In this document: positions 54,568-64,000 of the stretch, piece after piece
How the letters are laid out: each line of letters begins with the position of its first letter
Position numbering within the stretch: position 1 is the stretch's first letter
From: Kosakonia oryzendophytica
GTDB taxonomy: Bacteria > Pseudomonadota > Gammaproteobacteria > Enterobacterales > Enterobacteriaceae
NCBI RefSeq assembly: GCF_900094925.1
Contig: NZ_FMAY01000009.1
Span: forward strand, 124,001-188,000
Direction of reading: 5' to 3'
Length of the DNA stretch: 64,000 nt
The notes under the pieces: generated by a model
What the model was told of the DNA's origin: nothing
The model's database searches: none
The model's input: only the letters and a program-made list of their open reading frames with translations
Program-made: the position numbers and the translations under genes

Positions 54568-56016
54568 TCAGGCGGATTTCAGCCACGGCGCGGTCAACTG
54601 ACCCCAGGCGGGATTGTTGAGCGTCATATCCATATCACGGGCAAAAATGGCGAAACCGTCATAGCCGTGGTACGGGCCGGAGTAATCCCAGGAGTGCATC
54701 TGGCGAAATGGCACGCCCATTTTCTGGAAGATGTACTTCTCTTTGATGCCGGAGCCGATCAGATCCGGCTTCAGGGCCTTAACGAACGCTTCCAGCTCAT
54801 AACTGCTGGCGTCATCAAATAGCAGCGTGCCTTCTTTCAGCTCCGGCAGGGTGCGATCGTAATCGTCGTTATGAGCGAACTCGTAGCCTGCGGCGATGAT
54901 CTCCATCCCCAGATCTTCATAAGCGCCTATCACATGACGCGGACGTAAACCGCCCATATAGAGCAGCACTTTGCGCCCCTCAAGACGCGGCCGGTATTTG
55001 GCGATGATGGCGTCATTTTGTGCCTGATAGCGGGCGATCACCGTTTCAGCATTGGCGCGAATGGTGTCATCAAACTGATCGGCGATTTTCCGCAGTGACT
55101 CGGCGATTTTGGTCGGGCCAAAAAAGTTGTACTCCATCCACGGAATACCGTGTTTTTCCTCCATATGACGGGAGATGTAGTTCATGGAGCGGTAGCAGTG
55201 CACGAGATTGAGCTTCACGAAGGGGGTATTTTCCATCTCCACCAGCGTGCCGTCGCCGGACCACTGCGCCACCACCCGTAATCCCATCTCTTCGAGCAGA
55301 ATACGTGATGCCCAGGCATCGCCGCCGATGTTGTAATCACCGATGATTGCGACATCGTATGGGGTGGATTCGAACGGTTTACCCTCGCGGTTATCCAGTA
55401 CCCAGTCGCGGATCACGTCATTGGCAATATGGTGCCCGAGAGACTGCGACACACCGCGAAACCCTTCGCAGCGCACCGGGATCACCGGTTTGTTCAGCAC
55501 TTTACGGCTGGCGTTGGCAACGGCTTCAATATCGTCACCGATCAGGCCCACCGGGCATTCCGACTGGATCGAGATGCCTTTGGTCAGCGGGAACAGCATT
55601 TCCATCTCTTCAATCAGTTTGGTCAGCTTTTTGTCGCCGCCAAACACGATGTCGCGCTCCTGAAAATCAGAGGTAAAATTCAGCGTGCCGAAGCTGTCCA
55701 CGCCGCTGACCCCGGTGTAGTAGTTACGCCGACCGGCGCGGGAGTACTGACCGCAGCCGATCGGGCCGTGTGAGATGTGGGCCATATCTTTGATCGGCCC
55801 AAACACCACCCCTTTAGAACCGGCGTAAGAACAGCCGCGCACGGTCATCACGCCGGGCTGTGACTTACGGTTAGAGATGATGCACTTACCGACGCTTTCC
55901 TGCTCCGGATCGGTGACCATCATGTGCTTTCTGCGTTCTTTGCGCGTCTTCTCCGGAAAAACCTCCAGCACCTCCTGGATGATGTCCAGATTACGTTCGC
56001 CTGTTGCATTGCTCAT
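54568..56016 (-). CDS. nifD: NifD, MoFe protein alpha subunit
   Basis: The 482-residue alpha chain carries P-cluster cysteines in [14 protein letters not shown] and [13 protein letters not shown] and [11 protein letters not shown]. FeMo-co ligands are a cysteine near 275 ([11 protein letters not shown]) and a histidine near 442 in the [16 protein letters not shown] stretch. It is the catalytic subunit of N2 reduction. It begins 26 bp after nifH. Klebsiella NifD is 483 aa. The residue Q191-type pocket was not checked. Confidence 0.98.
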   Translation of the reverse strand: MSNATGERNLDIIQEVLEVFPEKTRKERRKHMMVTDPEQESVGKCIISNRKSQPGVMTVRGCSYAGSKGVVFGPIKDMAHISHGPIGCGQYSRAGRRNYYTGVSGVDSFGTLNFTSDFQERDIVFGGDKKLTKLIEEMEMLFPLTKGISIQSECPVGLIGDDIEAVANASRKVLNKPVIPVRCEGFRGVSQSLGHHIANDVIRDWVLDNREGKPFESTPYDVAIIGDYNIGGDAWASRILLEEMGLRVVAQWSGDGTLVEMENTPFVKLNLVHCYRSMNYISRHMEEKHGIPWMEYNFFGPTKIAESLRKIADQFDDTIRANAETVIARYQAQNDAIIAKYRPRLEGRKVLLYMGGLRPRHVIGAYEDLGMEIIAAGYEFAHNDDYDRTLPELKEGTLLFDDASSYELEAFVKALKPDLIGSGIKEKYIFQKMGVPFRQMHSWDYSGPYHGYDGFAIFARDMDMTLNNPAWGQLTAPWLKSA

Positions 56017-56042
56017 TGTGCTATTCCTTCGATCAGGAGGCC

Positions 56043-56993
<951 letters not shown>

Positions 56994-56997
56994 TTAT

Positions 56998-57010
56998 TAA
57001 TTAATTGATT
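56998..57010 (-). promoter_or_regulatory. IHF site of nifH
   Basis: AATCAATTAATTA on the reverse strand is a perfect match to the IHF consensus WATCAA-N4-TTR. It lies between the NifA site and the promoter, where IHF bends the DNA in Klebsiella nifH. Confidence 0.8.
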
Positions 57011-57076
57011 ATATTGGTTTTTATATTTTCGCTGCCTGAGCGGGAAGGGCAAAGAGTAAACAATCACCAGACCATT

Positions 57077-57092
57077 TGTATGAAACCGGACA
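57077..57092 (-). promoter_or_regulatory. NifA activator site of nifH
   Basis: TGT-ATGAAACCGG-ACA, a perfect TGT-N10-ACA site about 100 bp upstream of the nifH -24. Confidence 0.9.
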
Positions 57093-57135
57093 ATCGTGTT
57101 TGTTGGCGGCGGCGTGTGCCCGGTGCACGACACTT

Positions 57136-57151
57136 TGTCGGCTGTTCAACA
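57136..57151 (+). promoter_or_regulatory. NifA activator site of nifJ
   Basis: TGT-CGGCTGTTCA-ACA, a perfect TGT-N10-ACA site about 85 bp upstream of the nifJ -24 and 44 bp from the nifH site. Confidence 0.85.
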
Positions 57152-57235
57152 GGATGTCGCTTTCACTGTCTTATTCCATGCAATGTTTTTTGTGAGATGC
57201 TTAGTAATCGCTTGTATTTCCACGAATAAATGAGC

Positions 57236-57251
57236 TGGCACAGGCTGTGCA
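57236..57251 (+). promoter_or_regulatory. nifJ sigma-54 promoter
   Basis: TGGCACAGGCTGTGCA has GG (57237-57238), 10 bp and GC (57249-57250), about 42 bp before the nifJ ATG. The -24 half TGGCAC is consensus. Confidence 0.9.
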
Positions 57252-57292
57252 ATAGCCCACGGACCAGGCCTCTCACATTCGAGGAACGAGCA

Positions 57293-60200
57293 ATGACCGG
57301 AAAGATGAAAACAATGGATGGCAACGCGGCGGCGGCATGGATCGCCTATGCCTTTACTGATGTCGCGGCGATTTACCCCATCACCCCCTCCACGCCAATG
57401 GCGGAATACGTGGATGAGTGGGCCGCCGCCGGTAAGAAAAACCTGTTTGGTCAGCCGGTGCGGTTAATGGAGATGCAGTCCGAAGCTGGTGCTGCCGGGG
57501 CGGTGCACGGTGCGTTACAGGCCGGGGCGCTGACCAGCACCTATACCGCCTCGCAGGGGCTGCTGTTGATGATCCCCAATCTGTATAAAATCGCCGGAGA
57601 GCTGTTGCCGGGGGTGTTTCATGTGAGCGCCCGGGCATTGGCGGCCAATTCGCTGAACATTTTTGGTGACCACCAGGATGTGATGGCCGTTCGCCAGACG
57701 GGCTGCGCCATGCTGGTAGAGAGCAATGTGCAGCAGGTGATGGATCTTTCGGCGGTGGCCCATCTGGCGGCCATTAAAGGTCGTGTGCCGTTTATCAACT
57801 TCTTTGACGGTTTTCGCACCTCCCATGAGATCCAGAAAATTGACGTGCTGGAGTATGACGAGCTGGCCCCACTGCTGGATACCGACGCGCTGGACCGTTT
57901 TCGCCGCAACGCCCTTAACCCCGATCACCCGGTGATCCGCGGTACGGCACAGAACCCCGATATCTATTTTCAGGAGCGCGAAGCGGCCAACCGCTACTAT
58001 GCTGCGTTGCCGGATATTGTTGAAGGTTATATGGCGGAGATCGCCGCTATCACCGGGCGCGAATATCACCTGTTTGATTATTACGGCGCGGAAGACGCGG
58101 AACAAATCATCATTGCTATGGGGTCGGTGTGTGACACCGTTTCCGAAGTGGTGGATGCGCTGATCGATAGCGGGGAGAAAGTCGGGCTGGTGACGGTCCA
58201 TCTGTTTCGCCCGTTTTCACTGGCGCACTTTTTTGCCAGTATCCCGCAGAGCGTGAAGCGTATTGCTGTGCTCGATCGCACAAAAGAGCCGGGTGCGCAG
58301 GCCGAACCCTTATGTCTGGATGTAAAAAACGCCTTTTACCACCACGACAACGCGCCGCTGATTGTAGGGGGGCGTTATGCGCTGGGGGGCAAAGATGTGT
58401 TGCCGGGACATATTGTGGCGGTATTTGAAAACCTGAAAAAACCGTTACCGAAGGATGGCTTTACGGTGGGGATTTTCGACGACGTCACTCACACCTCATT
58501 GCCGTTGCCCATGCAGGATGTACAGGTCTCCCGCGAAGGGATCACCGCCTGTAAATTCTGGGGACTGGGCTCAGACGGCACGGTCAGTGCCAACAAAAGC
58601 GCCATCAAAATTATTGGCGATAACACGCCGATGTATGCGCAGGCCTATTTTGCTTACGATTCGAAAAAATCCGGCGGCATTACCGTCTCCCATTTGCGCT
58701 TTGGCGAGCGTCCCATCACCTCGCCGTATCTGATCCACAAGGCTGATTTTATCGCCTGTTCACAGCAATCCTATGTCGATAAATATGATCTGCTGGAGGG
58801 GTTAAACCCCGGAGGAACCTTTCTGCTGAACTGCACCTGGTTCGGCGAGGATCTGGAGGCGAACCTGCCCAACAGCATGAAGCGTTATATTGCCCGCCAG
58901 GGCATCCGTTTTTACACCCTGAATGCGGTGGATATCGCGCGCAAACTGGGGCTGGGTGGGCGTTTCAATATGCTGATGCAGTCGGCATTTTTTAAGCTGG
59001 CGGGCATTATCGACCCGCAAACCGCCTCACAGTATTTAAAACAGGCGGTAGAAAAATCGTACGGGCGTAAAGGGCAAAAGATCGTTGAGATGAACAACGC
59101 CGCCATCGATCTGGGGATGGAAGCGATTCACGAAGTGATGGTGCCGGAACGTTGGGCGACGCTGGAGGAGGAACGGCCTACGGATACCCGGCTACTGCCG
59201 GATTTCATCCGCGACATCCTTGAGCCGATGAACCGGCAGAATGGCGACACACTGCCGGTCAGCGCGTTTATCGGCATGGAAGATGGCACCTTTCCAACCG
59301 GCACCGCCGCCTGGGAAAAACGCGGCATCGCCCTGCAAGTGCCGGTCTGGCAACCGGAGGGCTGTACGCAGTGTAATCAGTGCGCGTTTATCTGCCCGCA
59401 TGCCGCCGTGCGCCCGGCCTTGCTCGATACGGACGAACGCGAATCCGCACCGACGGCGCTGCTGAGTAAGCCAGCGCAGGGGGCGAAAGGGTATGAATAC
59501 CATCTGGCGATTTCACCGCTGGATTGCTCCGGCTGCGGCAACTGCGCGGATATCTGCCCGGCGAAGGGCAAAGCGCTGAGTATGCAGCCGCTGGAGAGCC
59601 AGCGGCATATGGCGGCTATCTGGGATCATGCGCTGGGACTGTCGCCAAAAGCCAATCCGTTTAACAAAACCACGGTTAAAGGCAGCCAATTTGAAACGCC
59701 GCTGCTGGAGTTCTCCGGCGCGTGCGCTGGTTGCGGCGAGACGCCGTATGCCCGGCTGATCACGCAGTTGTTTGGCGATCGGATGATGATTGCCAATGCC
59801 ACCGGCTGTTCTTCCATCTGGGGAGCCAGTGCGCCATCGATCCCGTGGACCACCAACCACAAAGGTCAGGGGCCCGCCTGGGCTAACTCGTTGTTTGAAG
59901 ATAATGCTGAATTTGGCTTAGGGATGATGCTCGGTGGGCGGGCAATACGTGAGCAAATCGCCAGCGACGTGACCGCAGCGCTGGTCGCGCCGGTCAGTTC
60001 CGCGTTGCAACAGGCGTTACGCGCGTGGCTGGAGCATAAAGAGAGTGCGGAGGGCAGTCGCGAGCGTAGCGAGCAACTGAGCGCGCTGCTGGCGCAGGAA
60101 AAAGGCGAGGATGTTTTGCTTAACCGTCTGTATCAAAACCGCGACTATTTTACCCGCCGTTCCCAGTGGATCCTCGGCGGTGACGGGTGGGCGTATGACA

Positions 60201-60805
60201 TTGGGTTTGGTGGGCTGGATCATGTACTCGCGTCAGGCGAGGATGTGAATATTCTGGTGTTTGATACCGAGGTCTACTCCAATACCGGCGGTCAGTCCTC
60301 GAAGTCGACGCCGGTGGCGGCGATTGCCAAATTTGCCGCAGAAGGCAAACGCACACGTAAAAAGGATCTTGGCATGATGGCGGTGAGCTACGGCAATGTG
60401 TATGTCGCACAGATCGCGATGGGAGCGGATAAAGCGCAAACCTTACGGGCGCTTGCCGAAGCGGAAGCCTGGCCCGGGCCGTCGCTGGTGATCGCGTATG
60501 CCGCCTGCATTAATCATGGCCTGAAAGCCGGGATGGGGTGCAGCATGCGTGAAGCCAAACGGGCGGTGGAGTCCGGTTACTGGCACTTATGGCGTTACAA
60601 TCCGCAACTGGCAGCAAAGGGCAAGAATCCGTTTATGCTCGACTCTGAAGAGCCGGAAGAGGATTTCCGTGAGTTCCTGATGGGCGAAGTACGCTATGCC
60701 GCGCTGGCGCGGACATCGCCTGAGCTTGCCGGGCAACTGTTTGAGCAAACCGAACAGGATGCGAAGCTGCGCTTTGCGCAGTACCAGCGACGGGCGGGGG
60801 AATAG
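57293..60805 (+). CDS. nifJ: NifJ, pyruvate:flavodoxin oxidoreductase
   Basis: The ATG at 57293 with GAGGAACGAG upstream gives 1170 residues (Klebsiella about 1171); a frame start at 57230 overlaps the promoter. Domains in order: pyrimidine-binding N-terminal TPP domain (TMDGNAAAAWIAYAFTDVAA), gamma-like domain, two 4Fe-4S motifs (CTQCNQCAFICPH and CSGCGNCADICPA, about residues 695-770), a further cluster site in CAGCGETPYARL and the TPP/Mg region GDGWAYDIGFGGLDHVL with VYSNTGGQSSKSTP. It oxidises pyruvate to acetyl-CoA and CO2 and reduces NifF. It is the only gene of its unit, divergent from nifH. Confidence 0.97.
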   Translation: MTGKMKTMDGNAAAAWIAYAFTDVAAIYPITPSTPMAEYVDEWAAAGKKNLFGQPVRLMEMQSEAGAAGAVHGALQAGALTSTYTASQGLLLMIPNLYKIAGELLPGVFHVSARALAANSLNIFGDHQDVMAVRQTGCAMLVESNVQQVMDLSAVAHLAAIKGRVPFINFFDGFRTSHEIQKIDVLEYDELAPLLDTDALDRFRRNALNPDHPVIRGTAQNPDIYFQEREAANRYYAALPDIVEGYMAEIAAITGREYHLFDYYGAEDAEQIIIAMGSVCDTVSEVVDALIDSGEKVGLVTVHLFRPFSLAHFFASIPQSVKRIAVLDRTKEPGAQAEPLCLDVKNAFYHHDNAPLIVGGRYALGGKDVLPGHIVAVFENLKKPLPKDGFTVGIFDDVTHTSLPLPMQDVQVSREGITACKFWGLGSDGTVSANKSAIKIIGDNTPMYAQAYFAYDSKKSGGITVSHLRFGERPITSPYLIHKADFIACSQQSYVDKYDLLEGLNPGGTFLLNCTWFGEDLEANLPNSMKRYIARQGIRFYTLNAVDIARKLGLGGRFNMLMQSAFFKLAGIIDPQTASQYLKQAVEKSYGRKGQKIVEMNNAAIDLGMEAIHEVMVPERWATLEEERPTDTRLLPDFIRDILEPMNRQNGDTLPVSAFIGMEDGTFPTGTAAWEKRGIALQVPVWQPEGCTQCNQCAFICPHAAVRPALLDTDERESAPTALLSKPAQGAKGYEYHLAISPLDCSGCGNCADICPAKGKALSMQPLESQRHMAAIWDHALGLSPKANPFNKTTVKGSQFETPLLEFSGACAGCGETPYARLITQLFGDRMMIANATGCSSIWGASAPSIPWTTNHKGQGPAWANSLFEDNAEFGLGMMLGGRAIREQIASDVTAALVAPVSSALQQALRAWLEHKESAEGSRERSEQLSALLAQEKGEDVLLNRLYQNRDYFTRRSQWILGGDGWAYDIGFGGLDHVLASGEDVNILVFDTEVYSNTGGQSSKSTPVAAIAKFAAEGKRTRKKDLGMMAVSYGNVYVAQIAMGADKAQTLRALAEAEAWPGPSLVIAYAACINHGLKAGMGCSMREAKRAVESGYWHLWRYNPQLAAKGKNPFMLDSEEPEEDFREFLMGEVRYAALARTSPELAGQLFEQTEQDAKLRFAQYQRRAGE

Positions 60806-60812
60806 ACCGCTT

Positions 60813-60838
60813 GCCGGATGGCATTGCTGCCATCCGGC
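60813..60838. repeat. REP-like palindrome after nifJ
   Basis: GCCGGATGGC-ATTGCT-GCCATCCGGC: a perfect 10-bp stem and 6-nt loop, 7 bp after the nifJ stop. Its sequence is typical of enterobacterial REP/PU units; it may end or protect the nifJ mRNA. Confidence 0.8.
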
Positions 60839-60932
60839 GACCAACCTCTACGATGCGATGCTGGCGGAGAACATTGACAGGCAGAATGGGGTGTTTCAAT
60901 ACTGAAGGGAACGCTTTTTTCAGGAATCCTCT

Positions 60933-61430
60933 ATGAATGACAAAACGCTGCCACCCTTTGTTATCCGCAATTTCAACGAGATTGAGATGGAGACCTTTGT
61001 CCGCCCGCCGTTGTACGAGTCGCGCGGGGGATCGCTGACCAACGGCACCGCTGCCACTAAGCTTGGCGCATCAATAGATATTTTGCCGCCGGGTAAACGC
61101 GCCTGCCCGTTCCATTTACACCATGCGCAGGAGGAGATGTTTATCGTGCTCAACGGTAGCGGCACCTTGCGCATTGGCGATGAGTTACGCGCCATTAAAG
61201 AGGGCGACGTTATCTGCATTCCGCCGGGTAAAAACTGGCCGCATCAGATTATTAATACGTCCGATCAGCTTCTGCGTTACCTCTCTATCAGTACCCTGGA
61301 AAGCCCGGAAATCTGCGAGTACCCCGATGCGGATAAATTTCTCGCCCGCGCCCGGGTTGACGGGCGCGACACCTTCCGCCGGGTGGATTTTAACGGCGAA
61401 GGTGTGGATTACTGGGAGGGGGAAGCATAA
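60933..61430 (+). CDS. Cupin domain protein
   Basis: A 165-residue single-domain cupin. The metal-binding motif 1 is CPFHLHHAQEEMFIVLNGSG (His, His, Glu and a likely later His), and motif 2 is GDVICIPPGKNWPHQIINTS. No enzyme function can be assigned; many such proteins are isomerases, dioxygenases or sugar binders. It follows nifJ on the same strand at 127 bp with a REP hairpin between, so separate transcription is likely. It has no known nif role. Confidence 0.78.
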   Translation: MNDKTLPPFVIRNFNEIEMETFVRPPLYESRGGSLTNGTAATKLGASIDILPPGKRACPFHLHHAQEEMFIVLNGSGTLRIGDELRAIKEGDVICIPPGKNWPHQIINTSDQLLRYLSISTLESPEICEYPDADKFLARARVDGRDTFRRVDFNGEGVDYWEGEA

Positions 61431-61548
61431 TACCAGGCGTTGACTCCTGTTCAGCAATCGTCGCCCATCGAGGCGGCGAACTGCGCTTGCCTTGTGGGTA
61501 CCCGCGCTGGAGCGCGGGGCTACGGGAACTGATAGCTGTGTTACGTCA

Positions 61549-61593
61549 GCAAATGGCGTAAGCTGAAGGACTTATTTTCGTTATGCCATTTGC
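61549..61593. repeat. 13-bp inverted repeat upstream of the GIY-YIG gene
   Basis: GCAAATGGCGTAA (61549-61561) and TTATGCCATTTGC (61581-61593) are inverted arms separated by 19 bp, with a single difference that would still pair as G-U in RNA. The right arm also begins an inner palindrome, CGTTATGC-CATTT-GCATAACG (61579-61599). It lies 50 bp before the start of the next gene and could be a two-site operator or a leader hairpin. The rest of the 213-bp gap holds a further short palindrome, CCCGCGCTGGAGCGCGGG (61501-61518). Confidence 0.6.
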
Positions 61594-61643
61594 ATAACGG
61601 CACATTGATTACACACGAATGACACTAAAGGTTCACACAGCCT

Positions 61644-63134
61644 ATGTCTGATATATCCTCATCACCGCTCCATGAAGCGTATCCACAATTACAGACGCTG
61701 GATCCTCTGGCCAACGCGATCATTGATAAAACCGTCGATAATGTCACCCGAAAACTGGTGGCGGGTTACCGCAATAAACGGAATTCTCAACCGGGTGCGA
61801 ACAACCCCAAAATAGCCGTCACCGTGGCAGACACCCTGGAAGCAACGTCTGCGCAAAGCGTACTGGAAGTCGCCAACCGTGGGGTGAACTGGAAAGAACT
61901 CATTGTTAAAACATTCAGCCACGGTATTTCATCGATCGCCTCCATGAAGTTTGATGGTGAATTTACCGTCACAAACGGTGTGGCCGATGGGCTGAAAAAT
62001 GTTCCCGACACGCCGGGGGTCTATGTCGTTTTTAATAAAGAGGGCGTGGCGCAATATATTGGTGATGCGGCCAAATTACGCACACGCTGGATTGCCGGTC
62101 ATTTAAATGAAAATAAACAAGCCGAACGAAATGGAAAGCCCTATAAGCTGGCTGACGAGTTCAGTGAAGGGTGCACGGTAAAATTTATCAGCGTCGATTC
62201 GGTTGAAACGGCGGCGGCGATTGAAGCGCATATCCTGAAAACGGAAATGCCGCCGGTGAATAAAAAAGAGGAACTGAAAAACGAGCAGGGCACCCGTTCT
62301 AACATTGAAGCAAAAAAAATGAAGGACAAGCTGGATAGCGCCGCTACCCTGGCTGTCGGCGCGGCGAAAGAAGCCGCGCTAAATGTCGGATGGGACGTGT
62401 TCGAACGGCTTGCCACCACCATGATCAAGGCGCTGAAAGATGAAATGGTGGATCTGTTTATCACCTCAAAAGCACTGCTTCGTGTTCGATTAACGCGCTT
62501 TCTGGATACGGTCTGGGGTGTCATTAAGCAGTACATTGAAGCCCCGCTGTCGATTCTGAAAGGCATCTTTGAATTCGTGCTTAACGCGTTGAGTCAGGCG
62601 ATCGGCAAAATCTACCAGTTGGCGAAAAATATCTACGAACTGGGCATGTCGGCGATGGCATTGGTAAAAGGCGCGAAAACGATGACGCGCCAGCAGATGA
62701 TTGATAAAGCCTCTGAGATCATTATTACCAGCGGCGTTCTGATCTTCTGGGATGCGCTGGAGCCGATTATCGAGTCCGGCATTACGGGTTTATTTGCGCC
62801 GCTTGCGCCTTTTGCGCCGTATATCTCCTCATTGCTGTGCGCGATTGGCTTTGGTGTGACCAGCCACTATTTATCGTCATTTGTGCCACAGGTCTTAACG
62901 CTGGTCGCCAATACCGAGCCGCAATTTATTGAGGCGGGGCGTAAAACACATCAACAGTTGCTGGAAAATATGGAAGCCAATGAAAGTCTGCTGACGGAAA
63001 TCACGGCATATGCCCGTTCGTCCGTGGCGTTTATTGATGAGACGCGCGCGCAAACGCAACAACTTCAGTCGCGGGTAGTAAAACTGACGCGTTTTTCCAT
63101 TGCCGATGATTTAGCCAAATTAAAAGGACAGTAA
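61644..63134 (+). CDS. GIY-YIG domain protein with hydrophobic C-terminal segments
   Basis: I do not recognise this 496-residue protein as a named family. Residues about 120-210 carry a GIY-YIG nuclease-type domain: GVY (125-127), YIG (138-140), an arginine pair in LRTRW (146-148), Glu in IEAHILKTEMPPVN (E194) and the conserved final Asn (N206); the spacing E-x2-hydrophobic-hydrophobic-K-x3-P-x2-N matches UvrC-type members. A charged, helical linker follows (about 207-290), then amphipathic helices (about 295-350) and two hydrophobic segments (about 357-375 and 394-412). So it may be a membrane-associated nuclease or a DNA-binding relic. It is followed after 1 bp by a tail-anchored coiled-coil gene. 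Confidence 0.6.
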   Translation: MSDISSSPLHEAYPQLQTLDPLANAIIDKTVDNVTRKLVAGYRNKRNSQPGANNPKIAVTVADTLEATSAQSVLEVANRGVNWKELIVKTFSHGISSIASMKFDGEFTVTNGVADGLKNVPDTPGVYVVFNKEGVAQYIGDAAKLRTRWIAGHLNENKQAERNGKPYKLADEFSEGCTVKFISVDSVETAAAIEAHILKTEMPPVNKKEELKNEQGTRSNIEAKKMKDKLDSAATLAVGAAKEAALNVGWDVFERLATTMIKALKDEMVDLFITSKALLRVRLTRFLDTVWGVIKQYIEAPLSILKGIFEFVLNALSQAIGKIYQLAKNIYELGMSAMALVKGAKTMTRQQMIDKASEIIITSGVLIFWDALEPIIESGITGLFAPLAPFAPYISSLLCAIGFGVTSHYLSSFVPQVLTLVANTEPQFIEAGRKTHQQLLENMEANESLLTEITAYARSSVAFIDETRAQTQQLQSRVVKLTRFSIADDLAKLKGQ

Positions 63135-63135
63135 T

Positions 63136-63951
63136 GTGACTGCTTTATTGCCAGCCATGCCAGCGCGCCAGCATCCCGTTGCCCATTTTCGTCACAATAT
63201 TGATGCGTTGCTCCTGCGTCTGAACGACGAATTCGAGAAGACGAAAGATGTGCAGGGTGAAGTTGCCGCCTTTAATGAACGCGGTTTTTTTAGTCGCTGG
63301 ACGGGGTCTATCACGACGCAAAATGACACCGATTTGGCCGGTATGATCGCAAGCCTTGGCGGCAGCCTCAGCGTGACGCAAGAGGTGTTGCGTTGCCTGT
63401 TGCAGATCAACGCAGAGAAAAACCAGGCGCTGAAAGGGTTTCATGCCGCAATTGTGGACAAATTGCAGGATCTGGAATCGAACGATAGCGCTTTTGATAT
63501 GAGCGTACGGGAAAACTTCACGCTGCTGCTGGAGCATCTGAAAGAGCAGGTTGAAGATAAGCTCGCGCAGGCAAACCTGGTTGAAGAGCACGCTCGAGCG
63601 CTGGAAACACACCATGACCAGCTCACTACTTTTCAGCGCGATATGGCGCAACAGCAGCGCCAGTATCAATATCTGGTTGAGCAACTTCATGAACTGGAAA
63701 CGAATAACGAAACATATGCCCGGCAAGTGAATCAGTGCAAAAGCGAACTGGCAGCGGTAAAAAACAGAGCGGAGGGTATAGAACGTAAATTGGTCGCACT
63801 TGAGCAACAGTTTGCTGAAAATACGCTGCACTGCAACACGCTCGCACGCACCATGCGTAAGAACCGACCGGGCTTCAGGGACCTGTTATTGTTCGCCTCT
63901 TCGGCAGGAGTGGTTGTTCTGGGCTGGATGCAGTTTGCTCACACGCTATAA
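63136..63951 (+). CDS. Tail-anchored coiled-coil protein
   Basis: A 271-residue protein starting at GTG (63136), only 1 bp after the GIY-YIG gene stop. It has an N-terminal helical domain with the motif NERGFFSRWTGSITTQNDTD, a long coiled coil (about residues 115-235, rich in Glu, Gln, Leu and Lys), and a single C-terminal membrane segment (DLLLFASSAGVVVLGWMQFA). I do not recognise the family. The layout suggests a membrane-anchored partner that oligomerises through the coiled coil and holds the neighbouring protein or a target at the inner membrane. An AAAGGACAG ribosome site lies upstream. Confidence 0.6.
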   Translation: MTALLPAMPARQHPVAHFRHNIDALLLRLNDEFEKTKDVQGEVAAFNERGFFSRWTGSITTQNDTDLAGMIASLGGSLSVTQEVLRCLLQINAEKNQALKGFHAAIVDKLQDLESNDSAFDMSVRENFTLLLEHLKEQVEDKLAQANLVEEHARALETHHDQLTTFQRDMAQQQRQYQYLVEQLHELETNNETYARQVNQCKSELAAVKNRAEGIERKLVALEQQFAENTLHCNTLARTMRKNRPGFRDLLLFASSAGVVVLGWMQFAHTL

Positions 63952-63962
63952 ACTGCAGGCGG

Positions 63963-64000
63963 CTAACTCGCTTCGCGGATGGCTGTAATAAACGCCTGCA
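63963..64000 (-). CDS. LysR-type regulator, C-terminal end
   Basis: The reverse strand reads the last 11 codons before a TAG at 63963-63965 (QAFITAIREAS). It closely resembles the C terminus of the LysR protein at 31948-32838 (QAFIAFIREAV), so a LysR-type gene ends here and continues past the window edge. Only this fragment is visible. Confidence 0.55.
   Translation of the reverse strand, partial: QAFITAIREAS

Overview
The window is chromosomal DNA from a nitrogen-fixing member of the Enterobacteriaceae. Two things point there. First, the left half follows the E. coli K-12 ydeE-eamA-marBAR-marC-sotB ... ptrR-sad-glsB-yneG-dgcF-uxaB-yneE block, with highly similar proteins. Second, the right half holds a complete nif regulon in the gene and operon order of Klebsiella oxytoca/pneumoniae. 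A Kosakonia-like diazotroph is my best guess; genus is inference from protein similarity and context, not from a search.

Layout. 1-5.8 kb: ydeE (cut by the window edge), eamA, the marRAB operon with intact operator and marbox, marC with a co-transcribed lipoprotein hydrolase, and sotB. 6.0-15.9 kb: accessory catabolic genes absent from the E. coli block. These are a PhzF enzyme, a leftward run (iron alcohol dehydrogenase, DapA-like aldolase, sodium:solute symporter, sialidase-like protein, YhcH protein, SDR) and a divergent rightward operon (DUF1537 kinase, PdxA2, DeoR regulator). 15.9-29.8 kb: a lactate-dehydrogenase-like gene, a GNAT gene, then ptrR, sad, a chemoreceptor, glsB, yneG, three consecutive diguanylate cyclases, uxaB and yneE. 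30-37.5 kb: MocR/AhpD-like pair, LysR/aldehyde dehydrogenase pair, a second chemoreceptor and an EAL-HDOD protein.

37.6-60.8 kb: nif genes in seven transcription units: nifBQ, nifLA, nifF, nifUSVWZM, nifENX, nifHDKTY and nifJ. Every unit has a recognisable sigma-54 -24/-12 promoter. All except nifLA have a TGT-N10-ACA NifA site upstream; nifLA instead has two NtrC-like sites at about -142 and -162. The logic is the classical cascade: NtrC and sigma-54 turn on nifLA, NifA activates the rest, and NifL inhibits NifA under oxygen or fixed nitrogen. NifJ and NifF deliver electrons to NifH and then NifDK; NifB, Q, E, N, X, V, Y, U, S, Z, W, T and M build the clusters and mature the proteins.

60.9-64 kb: a cupin protein, then an unrecognised two-gene unit (a GIY-YIG-domain protein with hydrophobic C-terminal segments and a tail-anchored coiled-coil protein) preceded by a 13-bp inverted repeat. 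This pair is the best candidate for an undescribed system. The window closes in the 3' end of a LysR-type gene. I saw no tRNA, rRNA, CRISPR array, transposase or integrase.
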